From contig CANTFK010000035.1 of assembly GCA_947646735.1 (NCBI GenBank), positions 124,001-188,000 on the forward strand: DNA of 64,000 bases. The letters are read 5' to 3'. This DNA comes from Peronospora farinosa (Eukaryota; Oomycota; Peronosporomycetes; Peronosporales; Peronosporaceae). Positions 43,530 through 54,875 of this stretch are shown in pieces (the first letter of the stretch is position 1; every line of letters starts with the position of its first letter). Both the position numbers and the translations under genes were made by a program. The notes beneath the pieces were generated by a model. That model ran no database searches. It was not told the DNA's origin and worked only from the letters and a program-made list of their open reading frames with translations.

Positions 43530-44420
43530 TGGATCATTTATCTTGAAGTATCATTCGGATCCCTACTATCGTTTACTCAAGGAATTTTATGATGTGGTGT
43601 GCCATGATCCGCCGTCTGTTCTACCTCCTGATAGGGGTGTACGTCATGAAATTGACTTGGTTCCTGGAACCAAATACTGTGTAACACGGCAGTGGCCTTT
43701 ACCCAAAGCACATTGTGAAGTCATTGACGAGTTCTTTCGTGCAAAGCACGCGGCGGGTATGGTGCGCGAGAGTAAATCTCCGCACTCGACACCCACTTTC
43801 TGTGTTAAGAAACCGAATGGTAAATGGTGTATTGTTCATGCTTACAATAAGCTCAATGCAGCCACTATATCTGCACAGACGCCGATACCTAGAAAGGATG
43901 TTCTTGAGAGCCATATGGTCGGTTGTACCATGTACAGTGCGCTCGACTTAGTCGATGGTTATTTCCAATTGCTCATGCGAGCTAGCGGTATTCCGCTTAC
44001 TGCTGTTAGTACTCCGAGCGGTATGCTCTGGGAGTGGTTGGTGATGCCCCAGGGGCTATCGAATGCCGGAGACGCCTAACCGTTTGGTGACGCAATTGTT
44101 TCGACCCCATCAAAATCATGCACAAACGTACTTTAATGACATTTTTGTCCATAGTCGAGCTGAACATGGGCGGTCGGATATTAAGAACCATATTGTACAT
44201 TTACTAGATGTGCTCGACTAATAAGCGATATGCTGATGCATCTAAGTGCATCTTCGGAGCCAAAGAGATTCCCTTTTTAAACTGCTTCATTGGGAAGCGA
44301 GGCCTCAGAGCGGATCCCGCTAAGGTCAAAGCCATAGTTGATTGGCCTATTCCACAGTCTCAGAAGGAATTGCGTAAATGCTTGGCCTTGCCAATTACTT
44401 ACTCAAGTACAACAAAAAAT
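43530..44420 (+). pseudogene. Reverse transcriptase of element 2
   Basis: Blocks are [55 protein letters not shown] and [11 protein letters not shown]. The catalytic motif near 44135-44150 reads YFNDIF, not YxDD, so one metal-binding aspartate is lost. Frame breaks at about 44079 and 44210 separate it from the thumb (CIFGAKEIPFLNCFIGKRGL). Confidence 0.85.
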
Positions 44421-44960
44421 TACGCTGACATGGCTCGGCCGTTATTTAATCTCCTTAAAAAGGATGTGGAATGGTGTTGGCATGCCGAACACGAAGATGC
44501 TTTTCAAGCGGTAAAGGCTAGCCTTCTTCATGCTCCTATTTTGGCTTTGCCAGACCCTGATCGACCATTTAGTGTCGTCTGTGACGCATCGGATTTTGCC
44601 ATTGGCAGTGCTCTGTTATAAACAGATGATGAAGGCCGTGAGCGTGTGATCGCTTTTGAATGTCGCCAGCTGAAAGCTGCAGAAAAGAACTATCCAGTTT
44701 ATGACAAAGAGCTACTTGCAATGAAGTATGATAGAGTTAAAAGTCAGAGTTCATCTGCTGGGCTCGAAGCCTTTTGTGATCTTTACCGATCATACGTCGT
44801 TACGCACTGCGACTCAGTCGCTTCATCTCTCGCAGAGAATGGCAGATGGCTGTCATTATTTGCCGAATATAATTTTGAGGTGAAGTACAAGCCTGGCAAA
44901 CAAAATGTCTAGGCTGATGCGTTGTCACGCAGACCTGACTATGAGCTTTCTCATGTTACG
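44421..44960 (+). pseudogene. RNase H of element 2
   Basis: FSVVCDASDFAIGSALL is followed by a stop at 44620, then RQLKAAEKNYPVYDKELLAM, a frame break, and a damaged FCDLYRSYV in place of the usual VIYTDH block. Only one RNase H module is present, unlike element 1. Confidence 0.75.
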
Positions 44961-44989
44961 ACGTTTTCGTCTTCGATCACCGATCTCAT

Positions 44990-46190
44990 TCGTAAAGCGT
45001 ATGCTAAAGACGATCATTGTGTAGATTTACTACATGCTCTTGGCAGTGATGAGTTTAAACACTCGGACATTATATTGTCGGCACGACTACATGCGAGCAT
45101 TCATCGATATTATATCGATCAGGGGATGTTATAATATAGTACAGATGTGGCGGATCCTCCGCGTATTGAGGTTTCTCATGATGAGGACTTGAAGTATTGT
45201 ATCCTCCATGAGGTACATGAAACCGCCATCGGGGGTCATTTTGGGTCGTAAAAGACCTATGGGAAAGTATGCCAACGTTATTGGTAGTCCAAATTGTATA
45301 AATGGGTGAGCACATATGTGCGTACGTGTGAAACGTGTCAACGGGTGAAACCCTCGCCCCATTTGGCAGCGCCGCTGGCTTGTTTGCCTGTTCCCACTGG
45401 GTGTTGGGAGTCCATTAGTATGGATTTTGTGATTGGCCTACCGAAAGATTCGCATGGCAACACAGGTATTGTGGTCTTTGTTGACCGTTTGAGCAAGATG
45501 GCTTAATTAGCGGCTGTGCCAGACTCGATCGATGGTGAAGGTACAGCGCAGCTGTTTATTGATCGAGTGTTTCGCCAACATGGCTTGCCAGTGGCAATTG
45601 TTTCTGACCGTGATCCTCGTTTTACGAGTAAATTTTGGAAGTCCGTCTTCCAGGTGCTGGGAACCCGTTTGGACATGTCCACAGCGGATCATCCTCAGAC
45701 CTATGGTCAAACGGAACGTATTAATCGCGTAGTTAAGGATATCCTCCGCAGCGTTTGTGAATGGCCTCACACACCCACGCGTTCCGTTAACGCTACCATC
45801 GAGTGGTTCAGGGCTTGGTGGGGGAGAGGTTGCTGACCGGCTTGCTGATTACTGTAAATAAACAGGTGAACGCGTTTCTCGCAACGCGACTGAATGTCTT
45901 ACGACATGTGCGTGATGCAATGGCTGATAGCCAAGACAAACAAAAGGAATATGCTGATGTTAAAGTCAGAAGCTGTAGTGATTGTTATGAGGTCGAATAC
46001 CAAGTCTTACTTAATGCTAAGAACCTACCTACAAATGCAGTGTCTGCTGTCATTAAGACAAAGGTCAAAACCAGTATCTGGTGAAGTGGCAGGGATATCC
46101 CGAGTCGTGGAATTCATGGGAGTTCGATGGTCCCCTGCAGCAGGATTGCCCGCACGCCGCGGAAGTTTTGAGCGTAGTGCGCAGGGCCAA
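44990..46190 (+). pseudogene. Integrase and chromodomain of element 2
   Basis: The zinc-finger block CETCQRVKPSPHLAAPLA is at about 45325-45380. The core includes MDFVIGLPKDSHGNTGIVVF, VSDRDPRFTSKFW and STADHPQTYGQTERINR (the D, D, E catalytic set is still readable). QYLVKWQGYPESWNSWE at about 46072-46122 is the chromodomain. Stops occur at 44914, 45134 and 45507, among others. Confidence 0.8.
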
Positions 46191-47065
46191 CCTGTTGCGA
46201 TGGCGCTTCTCATCAGTAGAGGAGAGGGTAGGCGAGTTAGCGGCCTCGGCCTGTCGTGAAATCGCGGCTACAGGTGTAGCCGAAACATTGGGGTGCTGGG
46301 TAGCAGACACATATTGCGTTCGTTGAGACTTCAACTTTCCTCGGGCCTTCAGTCTAGCGTAATCGTAACGCATTTTCCGTTCGAGACGAACATCTGCCAC
46401 ATCGGCACTTGCCCGTAGGGCCCACATGCTGCTTAAACGTCGCGCATAATGCGCCCAGCGGCTGAAAGCCGTGTCTTCTTCTTCCTCGATTTCTCCCGCG
46501 AACAGAAGGATGGGAACACCCTTTATGGGAGGAACTGGTGCACCGCGCACTTGCCTAGTGAGGCGTGCCAAGTATTAACTTTGCGTAATGATATGGGGTT
46601 CCACATAGCGTTGCGGTAGAGCCGTTCGCGTAGCGACATCCTCAGGCGAAGTGGCCTCGGGCCCGATGGCCCAGCCTGATGAGGACTGACCAAATGCCTC
46701 CTTTAGGCGTTCTTCCACTGTAGGTGGCTTGAACCTATACTGTCAGTGGTCCTGTAGCCTCGCCATATTCTTCGTCCGGCGCTTGGCGCTTTCCTCTAGT
46801 TCGATGTTCTGCTTCTGCTACTCGTCGAGTGTGGTTGGTAACCGTCGCTGTTGACGATACGTCAGGCGGGTCACGTAACGCTGTTAGCGCATCTGCAGCA
46901 CCACGTTCAGGGAACAAATTTGGTGTCATCTCCACACGTAAGTGTTGTAGAAGGGAACCCATTGGGTCCCACCAAGACGGCGTCACTTTTGTAATCAACC
47001 GCTTCGTCTAATTTGCCTTCGATGAGATTCCGGAGAGTCTGTGACTCATTGCCACGAGGCGTCAT
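46190..47065 (-). pseudogene. Antisense accessory region of element 2
   Basis: On the strand opposite gag-pol, between chromodomain and 3' LTR, a frame starts MTPRGNESQTLRNLIEGKLD at 47065. It continues in other frames with RGAADALTALRDPPDVSSTA, EERLKEAFGQSSSGWAIG and a final arginine-rich segment (ARLKARGKLKSQRTQY). Stops and frame changes break it into three or four parts. No family is recognised. Its position matches the antisense regions of elements 1 and 3. Confidence 0.5.
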
Positions 47066-47164
47066 GTTATGTACCGTGAACAAACCGTAAGGTTTTAACG
47101 TTCGCTAAAGCACTACCTCAAAAAGAGGAAAGATGTCGAATGACATTCTATGAAACGTCAGTCT

Positions 47165-47176
47165 GGTGGGGGAGAG
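47165..47176 (+). promoter_or_regulatory. Polypurine tract of element 2
   Basis: GGTGGGGGAGAG immediately precedes the TGTAACGG start of the 3' LTR. This is the normal place for the plus-strand primer. Confidence 0.7.
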
Positions 47177-47814
47177 TGTAACGGGGTTACACGACGGTTG
47201 TAACATCATATCGGAAGTTTACGGTGGAAGTTCCCTTTTATTGCATACAATGCATTATTATACTTCTCTTTAGAGAGGTATTAAATATAAGCGTTGAAGA
47301 TACGGTATTCGGTAATACCGTATCTTATCGATTAGGATTCGATAATCGATAACGCTGTACTAAGTACATCATACACAGATGTTTAGACGATACGTCGTCC
47401 AATAGCAAAGTCTGCATACTATAATTACTATTATAGTAATTAATCTAGTGTAGGGAACTTAGAGTAGGATTGTTCACAAAATCTTAATGCATAAATAAAA
47501 TCAGTTCTCATTTTGAGTTTAAGATCGCAAGTCGTTCTGACTTGTTCTCTTGTGCACTTCGTGCGTTGGTTCTCTGAACCTTTAAGCTTCTAGCTTGTTC
47601 TTGCACTCTGTGCGTTGGTTCTCTGAATCTTAAGCTTATTGCTTGCTGACTAAAGTCTCTTTCCTCGTTCCTTAGAACAAGGTGACTTCAAAGTTGTTTA
47701 ATTAGTTCCTTAGAACTAAGTGGCTTTTAGCCTTAACTCTATTAAGCTCTCTAGAACTAAGAGGCTTTCAGCCTAAAGTCTTCCTCTGGCTAAGAGCTGT
47801 GCAGCTCCGCTACA
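47177..47814 (+). repeat. 3' LTR of element 2, complete (638 bp)
   Basis: It has TG..CA ends (TGTAACGGGG to CCGCTACA). Copies of the family occur at 12454-13094 and, truncated and diverged, at 63392-63949. No target duplication can be checked because the 5' side is truncated. Confidence 0.9.
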
Positions 47815-48534
47815 ATGTCGGTCCCACACGTTATAATGATTTGAGCCACCGGGCTAGAAGCCAGCTGTAGCTTAAGATTTCGTATTTCGAAGACACTAAC
47901 ACGCGGACGCCTCACGGAGTTGCATGCCTTAGCTGGTGTCAAGCAGCCAAGACCAATCACAACTTGATCATTTTTTGGATTTCATTTTAACAGTAGGGTA
48001 AGAAATATTCCGTCTAGGGCTTGCTCCAAACGTGAAAGACTGCCTCTCTGCCTTTCCTTTGGTGAAGGCGCTGTCACGGATTCATTTCGCAATTTCGTCA
48101 TAGCCGTCGTGGTTCACCAGTTTGTTTATTTCAGAAATGTTAGAGTAGATTTGCAGGTAGGCAGCGATGGTAACTCGTCTTGTCTTGTATGCAGCGATGG
48201 TAACTCGTCTTGTCTTGTATGCAGCGATGGTAACTCGTCTTGTCTTGTATGCAGTGAGCGTACCATTGCGTTACGACTCCCACATGGGTTCATTTATACT
48301 CAAGCCGCCATTATCTACATCAGTCTTAGTCTCCATGATCGCCGCTGTATTTGCAAAGGGCTGGTAGCTTGCTGCTCTCGAGCTTGTTGTCTTGCTGGTA
48401 TTGGAGCAAGGCAATACGTGTCTGCCTATATATTCTAATAACCTAATAAGGCAGTCATTCCAGCTACCTTGTTCCCTATTTCCACCCCAAATATATGCGT
48501 TTTTAGCCTTAGCAATTGTTTAATTTTAAGAGAC
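47815..48534. other. Intergenic with a 30-bp tandem repeat
   Basis: No gene is supported. 48161-48254 holds three perfect 30-bp units plus four bases, and short frames across it merely reflect the repeat. Confidence 0.5.
48161..48254. repeat. Tandem repeat, 30 bp x 3.1
   Basis: Units begin GCAGCGATGGTAACTCGTCT and are identical. The period is a multiple of three. Confidence 0.85.
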
Positions 48535-49979
48535 ATGACAACCGGTGAAAAGCTGCTCGCGCGACTCTCGTTGCATTTTGAGCAAGATCCTCTCATGTAA
48601 GTGTTTGTTTAAAGCGCCCCCGTCCTTATCTCCCGCTTTTATTCTGTAACTACTCTAGAGACGAGATCGGACTGCTCTTTGGCATCGAGCAGAGCGACGT
48701 AACACCCGATACCGCCTTTTGTTTGGAGAATCACAAGCTAGGCGTGGCTTTTACAGCCGGTGTATCGTTATTTCAAGCAGCCCGTACGAAATTCCACTTG
48801 CTAAACGTGCTATTGCAGCAAGAAGCGGTGGAAATGACGCAGTCAGAGGACAATGGACGTCGCGCCCAGCTGCTGCATTGCACGCGCGCCATTCTCCTCA
48901 TTAGTGCCGACTTTTATACAGCATGGAACACTCGGTGAGACTGCTAGAGTACATTACTACAGACATTTGCTAACTGATTGTAAGAATAGGAAGTCTTTCG
49001 TGACTCGAGGATGGCTGGACGCTCAGGACGAGGTGCAATTTACCAACTTGGTCTTTACTCTGCACCCAAAGAGCATTGATACGTGGGCTTATCGGTAGGA
49101 AGCTGACAAAACCAATGACGTTTGGTTTACATACTGATAATGACTATATGCAGACGCTGGCTTGCTATTCGCTTGTGTCAATCGCTCTCTGAAGACGAGT
49201 TACGAACGTTTTACGAGCAGCAGATTGAGGTTTCCAGTCGGCTAGCTGAAGTAAAGCCCAGAAACTATCATGCATGGAGCTATCGCCACTGGATTGTCTT
49301 TCGACTTCCGCTAGATCTGACGCTTAAGGAGCTCAACACCATGGAATGCTGGTGTAAAACTCATGTTACCGATCACTCGGGTTGGAACCATCGCCAACAC
49401 ATACTGAATGAGTTAGCAAAAAAATACCAGGACGCCGGTGGTGTTGCAGGATCCTGGCAAAACCTAATTCTTGCGGAATTCAAGTTCTTGTCGGAGGTCA
49501 TGGCAACATACCCAACCTACGAGGCACTTTGGTGCCATCGACGTTACGTGATGCAGTGTTTGCTCAAGCAAATGTCGCGAAGGGCAAATAGCGATCTGTC
49601 TTTGGTGCTTGTGCTGATCTCCCAAGTGACAGGGACTCTTTTGGATACGAAGCTAGATTTTTTTGATGCTGCAGCTTTAGAATTGTCATGGGGTGAAACT
49701 ATGAAGGTGTTGAGCAGTGGAAGTTTCGAAATGCCTTTTGTGGTTCACGCGATTGTGAGGGAGATTGAGACTGGTTGGAGGTGTGGAAATCAGTTTTCTC
49801 GGCATTATGCCGCTTGGTGTCTTGCTCGACTTCGTACATTCTTTAGAGGAAGACATACTGGAGTGAATGGTCAAGACGAAGCGTTGGGGTACAAGCTCAG
49901 CTCCCTAGCGTCGACTTTGCACAAACAATCAGTCCAAAAAGACAGGGAGCTAGAACATTTGTTGCATTGTACACTTTAA
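48535..49979 (+). CDS. Protein prenyltransferase alpha-subunit-repeat protein (PTAR1-like)
   Basis: There are four exons, 48535-48596, 48659-48934, 48990-49094 and 49154-49979, giving 422 aa with frame kept at all junctions. PPTA repeats with the W-x-x-R pattern are visible: PKSIDTWAYRRWL, NYHAWSYRHWIVF, DHSGWNHRQHILN, TYEALWCHRRYVM and SRHYAAWCLARL. The order and length fit PTAR1 rather than FNTA/RabGGTA. In animals PTAR1 is the alpha subunit of geranylgeranyltransferase III, which modifies the SNARE Ykt6; the same role here is inferred. The introns are all 55-62 bp. Confidence 0.85.
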
Positions 49980-50181
49980 GATCGGGACACACTTCAGAGT
50001 AAGCAAACATTTACTCGGCTGCTTGAATGAATTTGCATTAATTCTATGTTTACATGCACACGCAAGTTAATGCATTGAGCCAAGCAACAACGAAGAAGTA
50101 CGAACTCCCGCTGTAGGCAATGAACGACTTCAAAATGAAAAGCGTCGATCGCAGTTTGAAGAATTCCGCACAAGTCTTACG

Positions 50182-51467
50182 TTACTTATGTGGTGGTAGA
50201 CGCCCTGATACGATATGAGCGATGCCATTGACGATTGTGTCCGAGGAGAAGTGATACAGCAGACGTAGCTCCCAAGCCGTGCCCATACCGTACTGCTGAT
50301 AAATATCTTTTAAAGTCACATAGTCCTCCACCTCCTGGTCGCACTGCAGATCCTGGCGAATCACAACGTCCACACTCTTCTGGGCTTTGGCTGATTCACT
50401 CAGGCCACTAAGTGTGCAGTTTACGGTAGGCAATACAATACACATATTATCGTACGTGTCCAGCTTAAGCAGAGCGGCAAGATGCTTCTTTAGATGACGA
50501 ATCTTGAGTTTTGGCGACGTAGTGAAGAGCGTACGCTCCAACTTAGGTGCTTCCGGCTGTTCGTTCTCGTGTAGTAGCACGCGCAAGTTCACGCGGTCGG
50601 TCACCGCTGGCTTGAAAGACGGGGTAGAGGATACACATTTAAGCTTCTTGCGAACAGCTTCATTTTCTAAAACAGCACCAGACGAAGAAACGTTGTCACT
50701 AGGCGACTCGCTATCGGGTGAGCTTCGCTTCTCTCCAATAATTGGCGAGTTTTCATTTGATCCGTTTACTGGGGAAGACGGACGCGACGATGTCGTATTT
50801 TCTGCTTTTTTTCTATAACCCTGCACCACAGCAAGAACAACATCGTCACTTAGAAACCATCCAGCAGATTTCTCTATCTATCTATCTATTTATCTGTCTA
50901 TCGTGTCCGTACATTGCGACGAGCTGGTTCTTGATTTGAAAGGCCCATGCGAGTGCTCTCAGTGTATGCAGTGTTTAAAAGTCTGGCTCGATTCACCTGC
51001 TGGATAATTTGATCCTCTTGACGTTCAAATTCCGCCAAATTGGGGTGAACTTTCGCAATGAATGCGTCAAAATTGGCATCGGAACGTAACGAGCGCTTTG
51101 ATGGAATATGAATCCGACAGGACGGACACTCGCGCTTGCTATGACGAATGGCGGTCGAAATACAATCCCGACAAAAACGATGCAGACATTCCATAACGAC
51201 CATTGTCTTTTTAATAATACCTAGACAAATGGGACATGTCAAATCGGCATTTAATTGTCGCATCGATAGTGTCTTAGTTGCCTTTGCATCCGTCACGGGA
51301 GCCCGTGGTTGGCGATAGATTTCAAAGAGTGTACAATCTTCTACGAGTTCAATCTCATTATACTTGGAACGTTCACTTATACGATGATTTGACGTCTGAT
51401 CTACTAGATTATCATAGTCCTCCCGTGTAAATTTGTACGGATTCTGCGGCGGGCCCTTGGCGACCAT
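50182..51467 (-). CDS. RING1-type E3 ubiquitin ligase with RAWUL domain (Polycomb PRC1-like)
   Basis: Two exons, 51467-50913 and 50820-50182, give 397 aa. The N-terminal RING finger is CPICLGIIKKTMVVMECLHR, then FCRDCI and CPSCR, preceded by the basic strap typical of RING1 (LFEIYRQPRAPVTD) and followed by SKRSLRSDANFDAFIAKV. After a Ser/Pro linker, the C-terminal RAWUL-like domain spans about residues 290-390 (LKIRHLKKHLAALLKL, YVTLKDIYQQYGMG, WELRLLYHF). RING1 proteins monoubiquitinate histone H2A in PRC1. The start ATG at 51467 is the first in frame. The 92-bp intron has a (TAGA)n tract. Confidence 0.87.
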
Positions 51468-51599
51468 CACTATCTCTTACTTTTTACCGCCTTAATTTCA
51501 GAGTGCTACCTGTGCAAAATCGTACATGTATTATCAAATATAAAAGGTTCTCGATACGTAACTGACACACCATGTCCATTCATCAGCCGTTTTGTGACA

Positions 51600-52353
51600 A
51601 TGGCACCGAACCTCAAGATGATGGGCTTGACGCTGTCTTTGGCAATCATCACACGCTCTGTGCTGGACCCTGAAGACTTTGGTACGTCATAAACCTCTAT
51701 AAATATGTCTGGCAATGCTCTAAACATTTCTCGTGCTCTTCTTGGCAGTCCAAACGAGCCTCGTACGGGGCATTTACGGCCTCTCGCAGCTCTTTTGCTA
51801 CGGCGTGCTCCTGTATCTTTACATTAAGGCGAAAAACAACACGGAGCCTGGTGTAGTGACAGTGAAGGAAGTATTGGGCTTTGGACAGACAGGAGGCCGT
51901 GATGAGAAGATCACAGTGGCTGAGCACGACCAACGTATGGTCGTGAAGGACATCCAACGTGTACGTAAAGAGAAAGGAAGAGAGAGATGAAAAAGTGTTT
52001 GTGGCTTGAAATTATTCTAGACAGATAACACTTTGTCGAATCTTTTAATGCGCTCATAGTACGCTTTAGGTACCGCAATGACTGTGTTGGTGCACTGGAA
52101 GTGGGGCTTCTTCCCACCACTTGTGATTCAGGCTATCACGCAGCCTTTCAACCTATTCCAGTCACCGGTTGTCAAGGTGACGCTGCTTAAAGAAAAAGCT
52201 TGGGGTGATCTACGTCGCCCGTGGACGGATCGCAATGATATGAGCAAGTCCATTAGCTCGTGGAACAACACTATCATGTCAGCGCTCGGCGAAGCACCCG
52301 TTAAGGTCAACAAGAAGGTCAGTAAGAAGGCTGTCAAGCGCAAAAGTAAGTAG
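51600..52353 (+). CDS. PHO88/SND3-like ER membrane protein
   Basis: Three exons, 51600-51681, 51749-51964 and 52070-52353, give 193 aa. It starts MAPNLKMMGLTLSLAIITRS (first helix), then VRGIYGLSQLFCYGVLLYLY (second helix), then the family core MTVLVHWKWGFFPPLVIQAI with KVTLLKEKAWGDLRRPW (yeast Pho88: VKIHLFGKPATGDLKRPF). The C-terminal tail is lysine-rich. In yeast, Pho88/Snd3 works in the SRP-independent route that inserts membrane proteins into the ER; this role is inferred. The donor at 51965 is chosen because it keeps the frame into exon 3. Confidence 0.88.
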
Positions 52354-52859
52354 ATATGGAGGCATATCATAAAGTCGTTGTAGATACGAAGTCAGAGACG
52401 TCGGACAGCTCGTACGGCACCTTGTTCACGTCTCTTTGCTGAACGCGACGCAGTATGAAACGCTTCAATAAAGCATTTGCAAAATATTTGCCTTGTATTT
52501 AAGCTCTTCGTTCTTAGGTTTCTTGGAGTCCTTCTTATATACTTCTTGCATTCATTGTTCTGCTATTGGCGTGAATAAGATATTAAATCGATTACTCTCA
52601 ACCTATTTGCTACAAAATGAATAGATAAAATAGCAGCTTTATCCGCTCATCAAGAGCTTTTCTTTGACCCTGGCCTGGTTAAAAGCAAGTTGCCGATATC
52701 CTGAATGTCGCAGAAATTCGAGTAGGGACGGATGATATGGCTTTGGCCCATAAAGAGCTGTTTAAATGCTACAAGGACTATTGATGGGCGCTTCGAAAAG
52801 AAAACTGCTTCGTACACACCTTCAAGCAGCGTGAGGAAGGGTTATACCGTCTTACCTCC
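52354..52859. other. Intergenic, no gene seen
   Basis: 3' flank of the PHO88-like gene merging into the diverged LTR of element 3. The left edge of that LTR is unclear. Confidence 0.4.
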
Positions 52860-53204
52860 GCGTGCGGTGGTGGTGGTGTTGGTCGGCGCTTAAAGCGCAG
52901 CTTCAACTGTTGCCGGCCGCTTAAATTGGATACGCGTCACTTCAAAATCGTATCCTTATGTGCGAGCTTAAAGTATATCTAAGCTCGCTGATGACGTCTG
53001 TTTGAAGCGTCACCATGACGCCCAGTCCCACCTGAGCGTCATCCTCGTTGAATGTGAATCCATCCATGGATATCACATTCACGAGGGTGGGTCACATTGA
53101 TGCGCCACACCCAAGTGGAAGGCCTAAGGTACTTCGTACCCATTTAGGCCTGCCCGTTAAGTAACATATGCTTAACGGACTCGTGTAGCTATTAGCCTGT
53201 CACA
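52860..53204 (-). repeat. 3' LTR of element 3, partial or diverged
   Basis: Its start on the minus strand is TGTGACAGGCTAATAG at 53204. About 53045-53100 matches 60195-60245 of the 5' LTR (both contain GGATATCACATTCACGAGGG). The inner part aligns poorly and the left limit is approximate. Confidence 0.65.
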
Positions 53205-53367
53205 CCATCACCATCTTTAAGACGATGTTTATTTTTTTGTAAAACACTGTAAGCAAGAAGATGGTACTGAAACGTGGTAAGGCTGATGGGTTTCCTGCAA
53301 GACGCCCATGCAGACCGACACATAGCGTACGCGCCGCAATAACTCGCAGCCGTAGCTAAGTGTCTCT

Positions 53368-54743
53368 GTGACAACGCCGACATCTGATGTCAGCTTGTCA
53401 GCGGAGAACAATGGTCCATCCAAAAATGGTGCGAATAAATACTTGTCTTTTATTGTTGGCTACAATGAGAGTACTCCATTGCCATCACCCAAAAGTGGTG
53501 ATAAGCACAGTGGACATATGTACCTATCGATTAAGCCACGTAACCTTCAGGAAACTTCCATGCTTCTTGACAGTTGAGGGGTATGCCTTGTCGTCTGTTC
53601 CAACGAGCGCAGCGATCAATACTGAGAACGCTGCTTCGAAAGAAGCAGCCGCGGATCAACAGCAGGTCGGCGATTCGAAATAGTTCTCCTCTGTCAACCC
53701 TACGTCTGATGTCTTGACAATCCATAATGGAATTTCAGACTCAGACGAGGTTGAGCTATCAGCTCCTTCGACTTCACAGTCGGTCTCACTAGCACGCCGT
53801 CGCGAGGGCGGCTACGTGAGTGGTGGCTTACCACGAATGCCACCACCATCCGAGTAGTTACACTCAAGTGGTAATAGTGCGAAACTTCTAAAGAGTGCCA
53901 CTATTGACGCTAATAAACTCTTTAGCGTCTTTTCATCATGGAAAAGGCAGGGCAAAGCACGAGGTCGTGCTTTCCTTATCCCCGTCGTGTTGCGTTCTAA
54001 CAAAACAACCGACGAATACTAAGTAGAGTTTCTGTGCCGTGTAACACCGCATGTAGATGCAGTGAAACAGAGGTCGCAGCGAATCAGCTCCGCTATGACG
54101 CGTGAGAGGGGAACTCTTGGGTGGTAATATACCCCATTATTCTTATCGTCACGCTGCCTCTTCTAGTCCATCAGGACACAGCAAAGCAAGTGATGCTGGT
54201 GCTTCTGATCGTAAGCAGTCACCATCCCAGGCACGTCGACACACAACGCGTCAACTGGTTTCCAAAAGTCGACCTCTTCGGGTATCCTTTCCATTGGAAA
54301 AGGATATGAAGCTTTTGCTTCACATGGCGGTGGGCCATCAACCTTCCAACAAGGAAGCGTGTGTTCCCACCAGCATCCAAACGTCCGATAGGAGCGGCGA
54401 TTACGCCCAACTACTCGCGGCTGCTTATCCTGCTGTCATTCAGTCGCAGGCAGAGATCGCTGCACTGAAGAAAGAGGTGGCGGATCTTTCGAGTCAAGTC
54501 TCGCGACTGACCTCGGATCTACGCGCTGTAAATTCGAGGGATCGTCAGGGGTACGACCGCCTGCAACTTCGTTTGAAAATGCATGAGCGACTAGCGATGG
54601 GAGACTCGCGTCAAACGCGGAGTCCTCCTATATCACCGAGCTCTCTGTCATCCCCCTCGTACACGAAAAGTCGTTCACCTTCCCCGTCGCCTGATCGGCA
54701 CCGACGCTCGACTCACAGTCGACGTCACCATCGGTCTCGTTAG
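53368..54743 (+). pseudogene. Antisense accessory gene of element 3 (coiled coil, SR-rich tail)
   Basis: This lies opposite to the element's own coding strand, between integrase end and 3' LTR. 53368-54003 holds broken frames with a Ser/Pro-rich start. 54102-54743 is an intact 213-codon frame: a basic N-terminus, then a coiled coil at about codons 110-160 (AEIAALKKEVADLSSQVSRL, TSDLRAVNSRDRQGYDRLQL), then an SR/RS tail (YTKSRSPSPSPDRHRRSTHS). No family is recognised. Its build resembles the antisense gene of element 1 (coiled coil plus SR-rich), although no clear sequence match is seen. Confidence 0.55.
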
Positions 54744-54793
54744 ACTGATACAGATATGTGATCTCTTGTGGATCCACATACCGTTTCAGACGA

Positions 54794-54875
54794 TGGGTTC
54801 ACTCTCCCACCGTCTATGAAACGTACCCCGTATTTTACGTGGGTACGTTTCATATACGGTGGGAGAGTGAACCCA
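54794..54875. repeat. 35-bp near-perfect hairpin in the integrase end of element 3
   Basis: 54794-54828 and 54841-54875 are reverse complements at 34 of 35 positions, with a 12-base loop that is itself partly palindromic. Both arms are read as coding sequence in the C-terminal integrase frame. Confidence 0.9.

Larger units (their letters stand above)
40660..47814 (+). mobile_element. Ty3/gypsy LTR retrotransposon (element 2), nearly full length, inactive
   Basis: It has a truncated 5' LTR, primer-binding site, gag, protease, RT, RNase H, integrase with chromodomain, an antisense region, a polypurine tract and a complete 3' LTR. The interior has many stops, for example at 41338-41340 (gag) and near 41694. 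The two LTRs differ at only four of 524 aligned positions by eye. Confidence 0.9.

Noticed and set aside
48161..48254. CRISPR-like array
   Set aside because: Units are directly adjacent with no spacers, and the genome is eukaryotic.
50875..50900. CTAT/TAGA microsatellite as a regulatory element
   Set aside because: Ordinary short microsatellite inside the RING1 intron.
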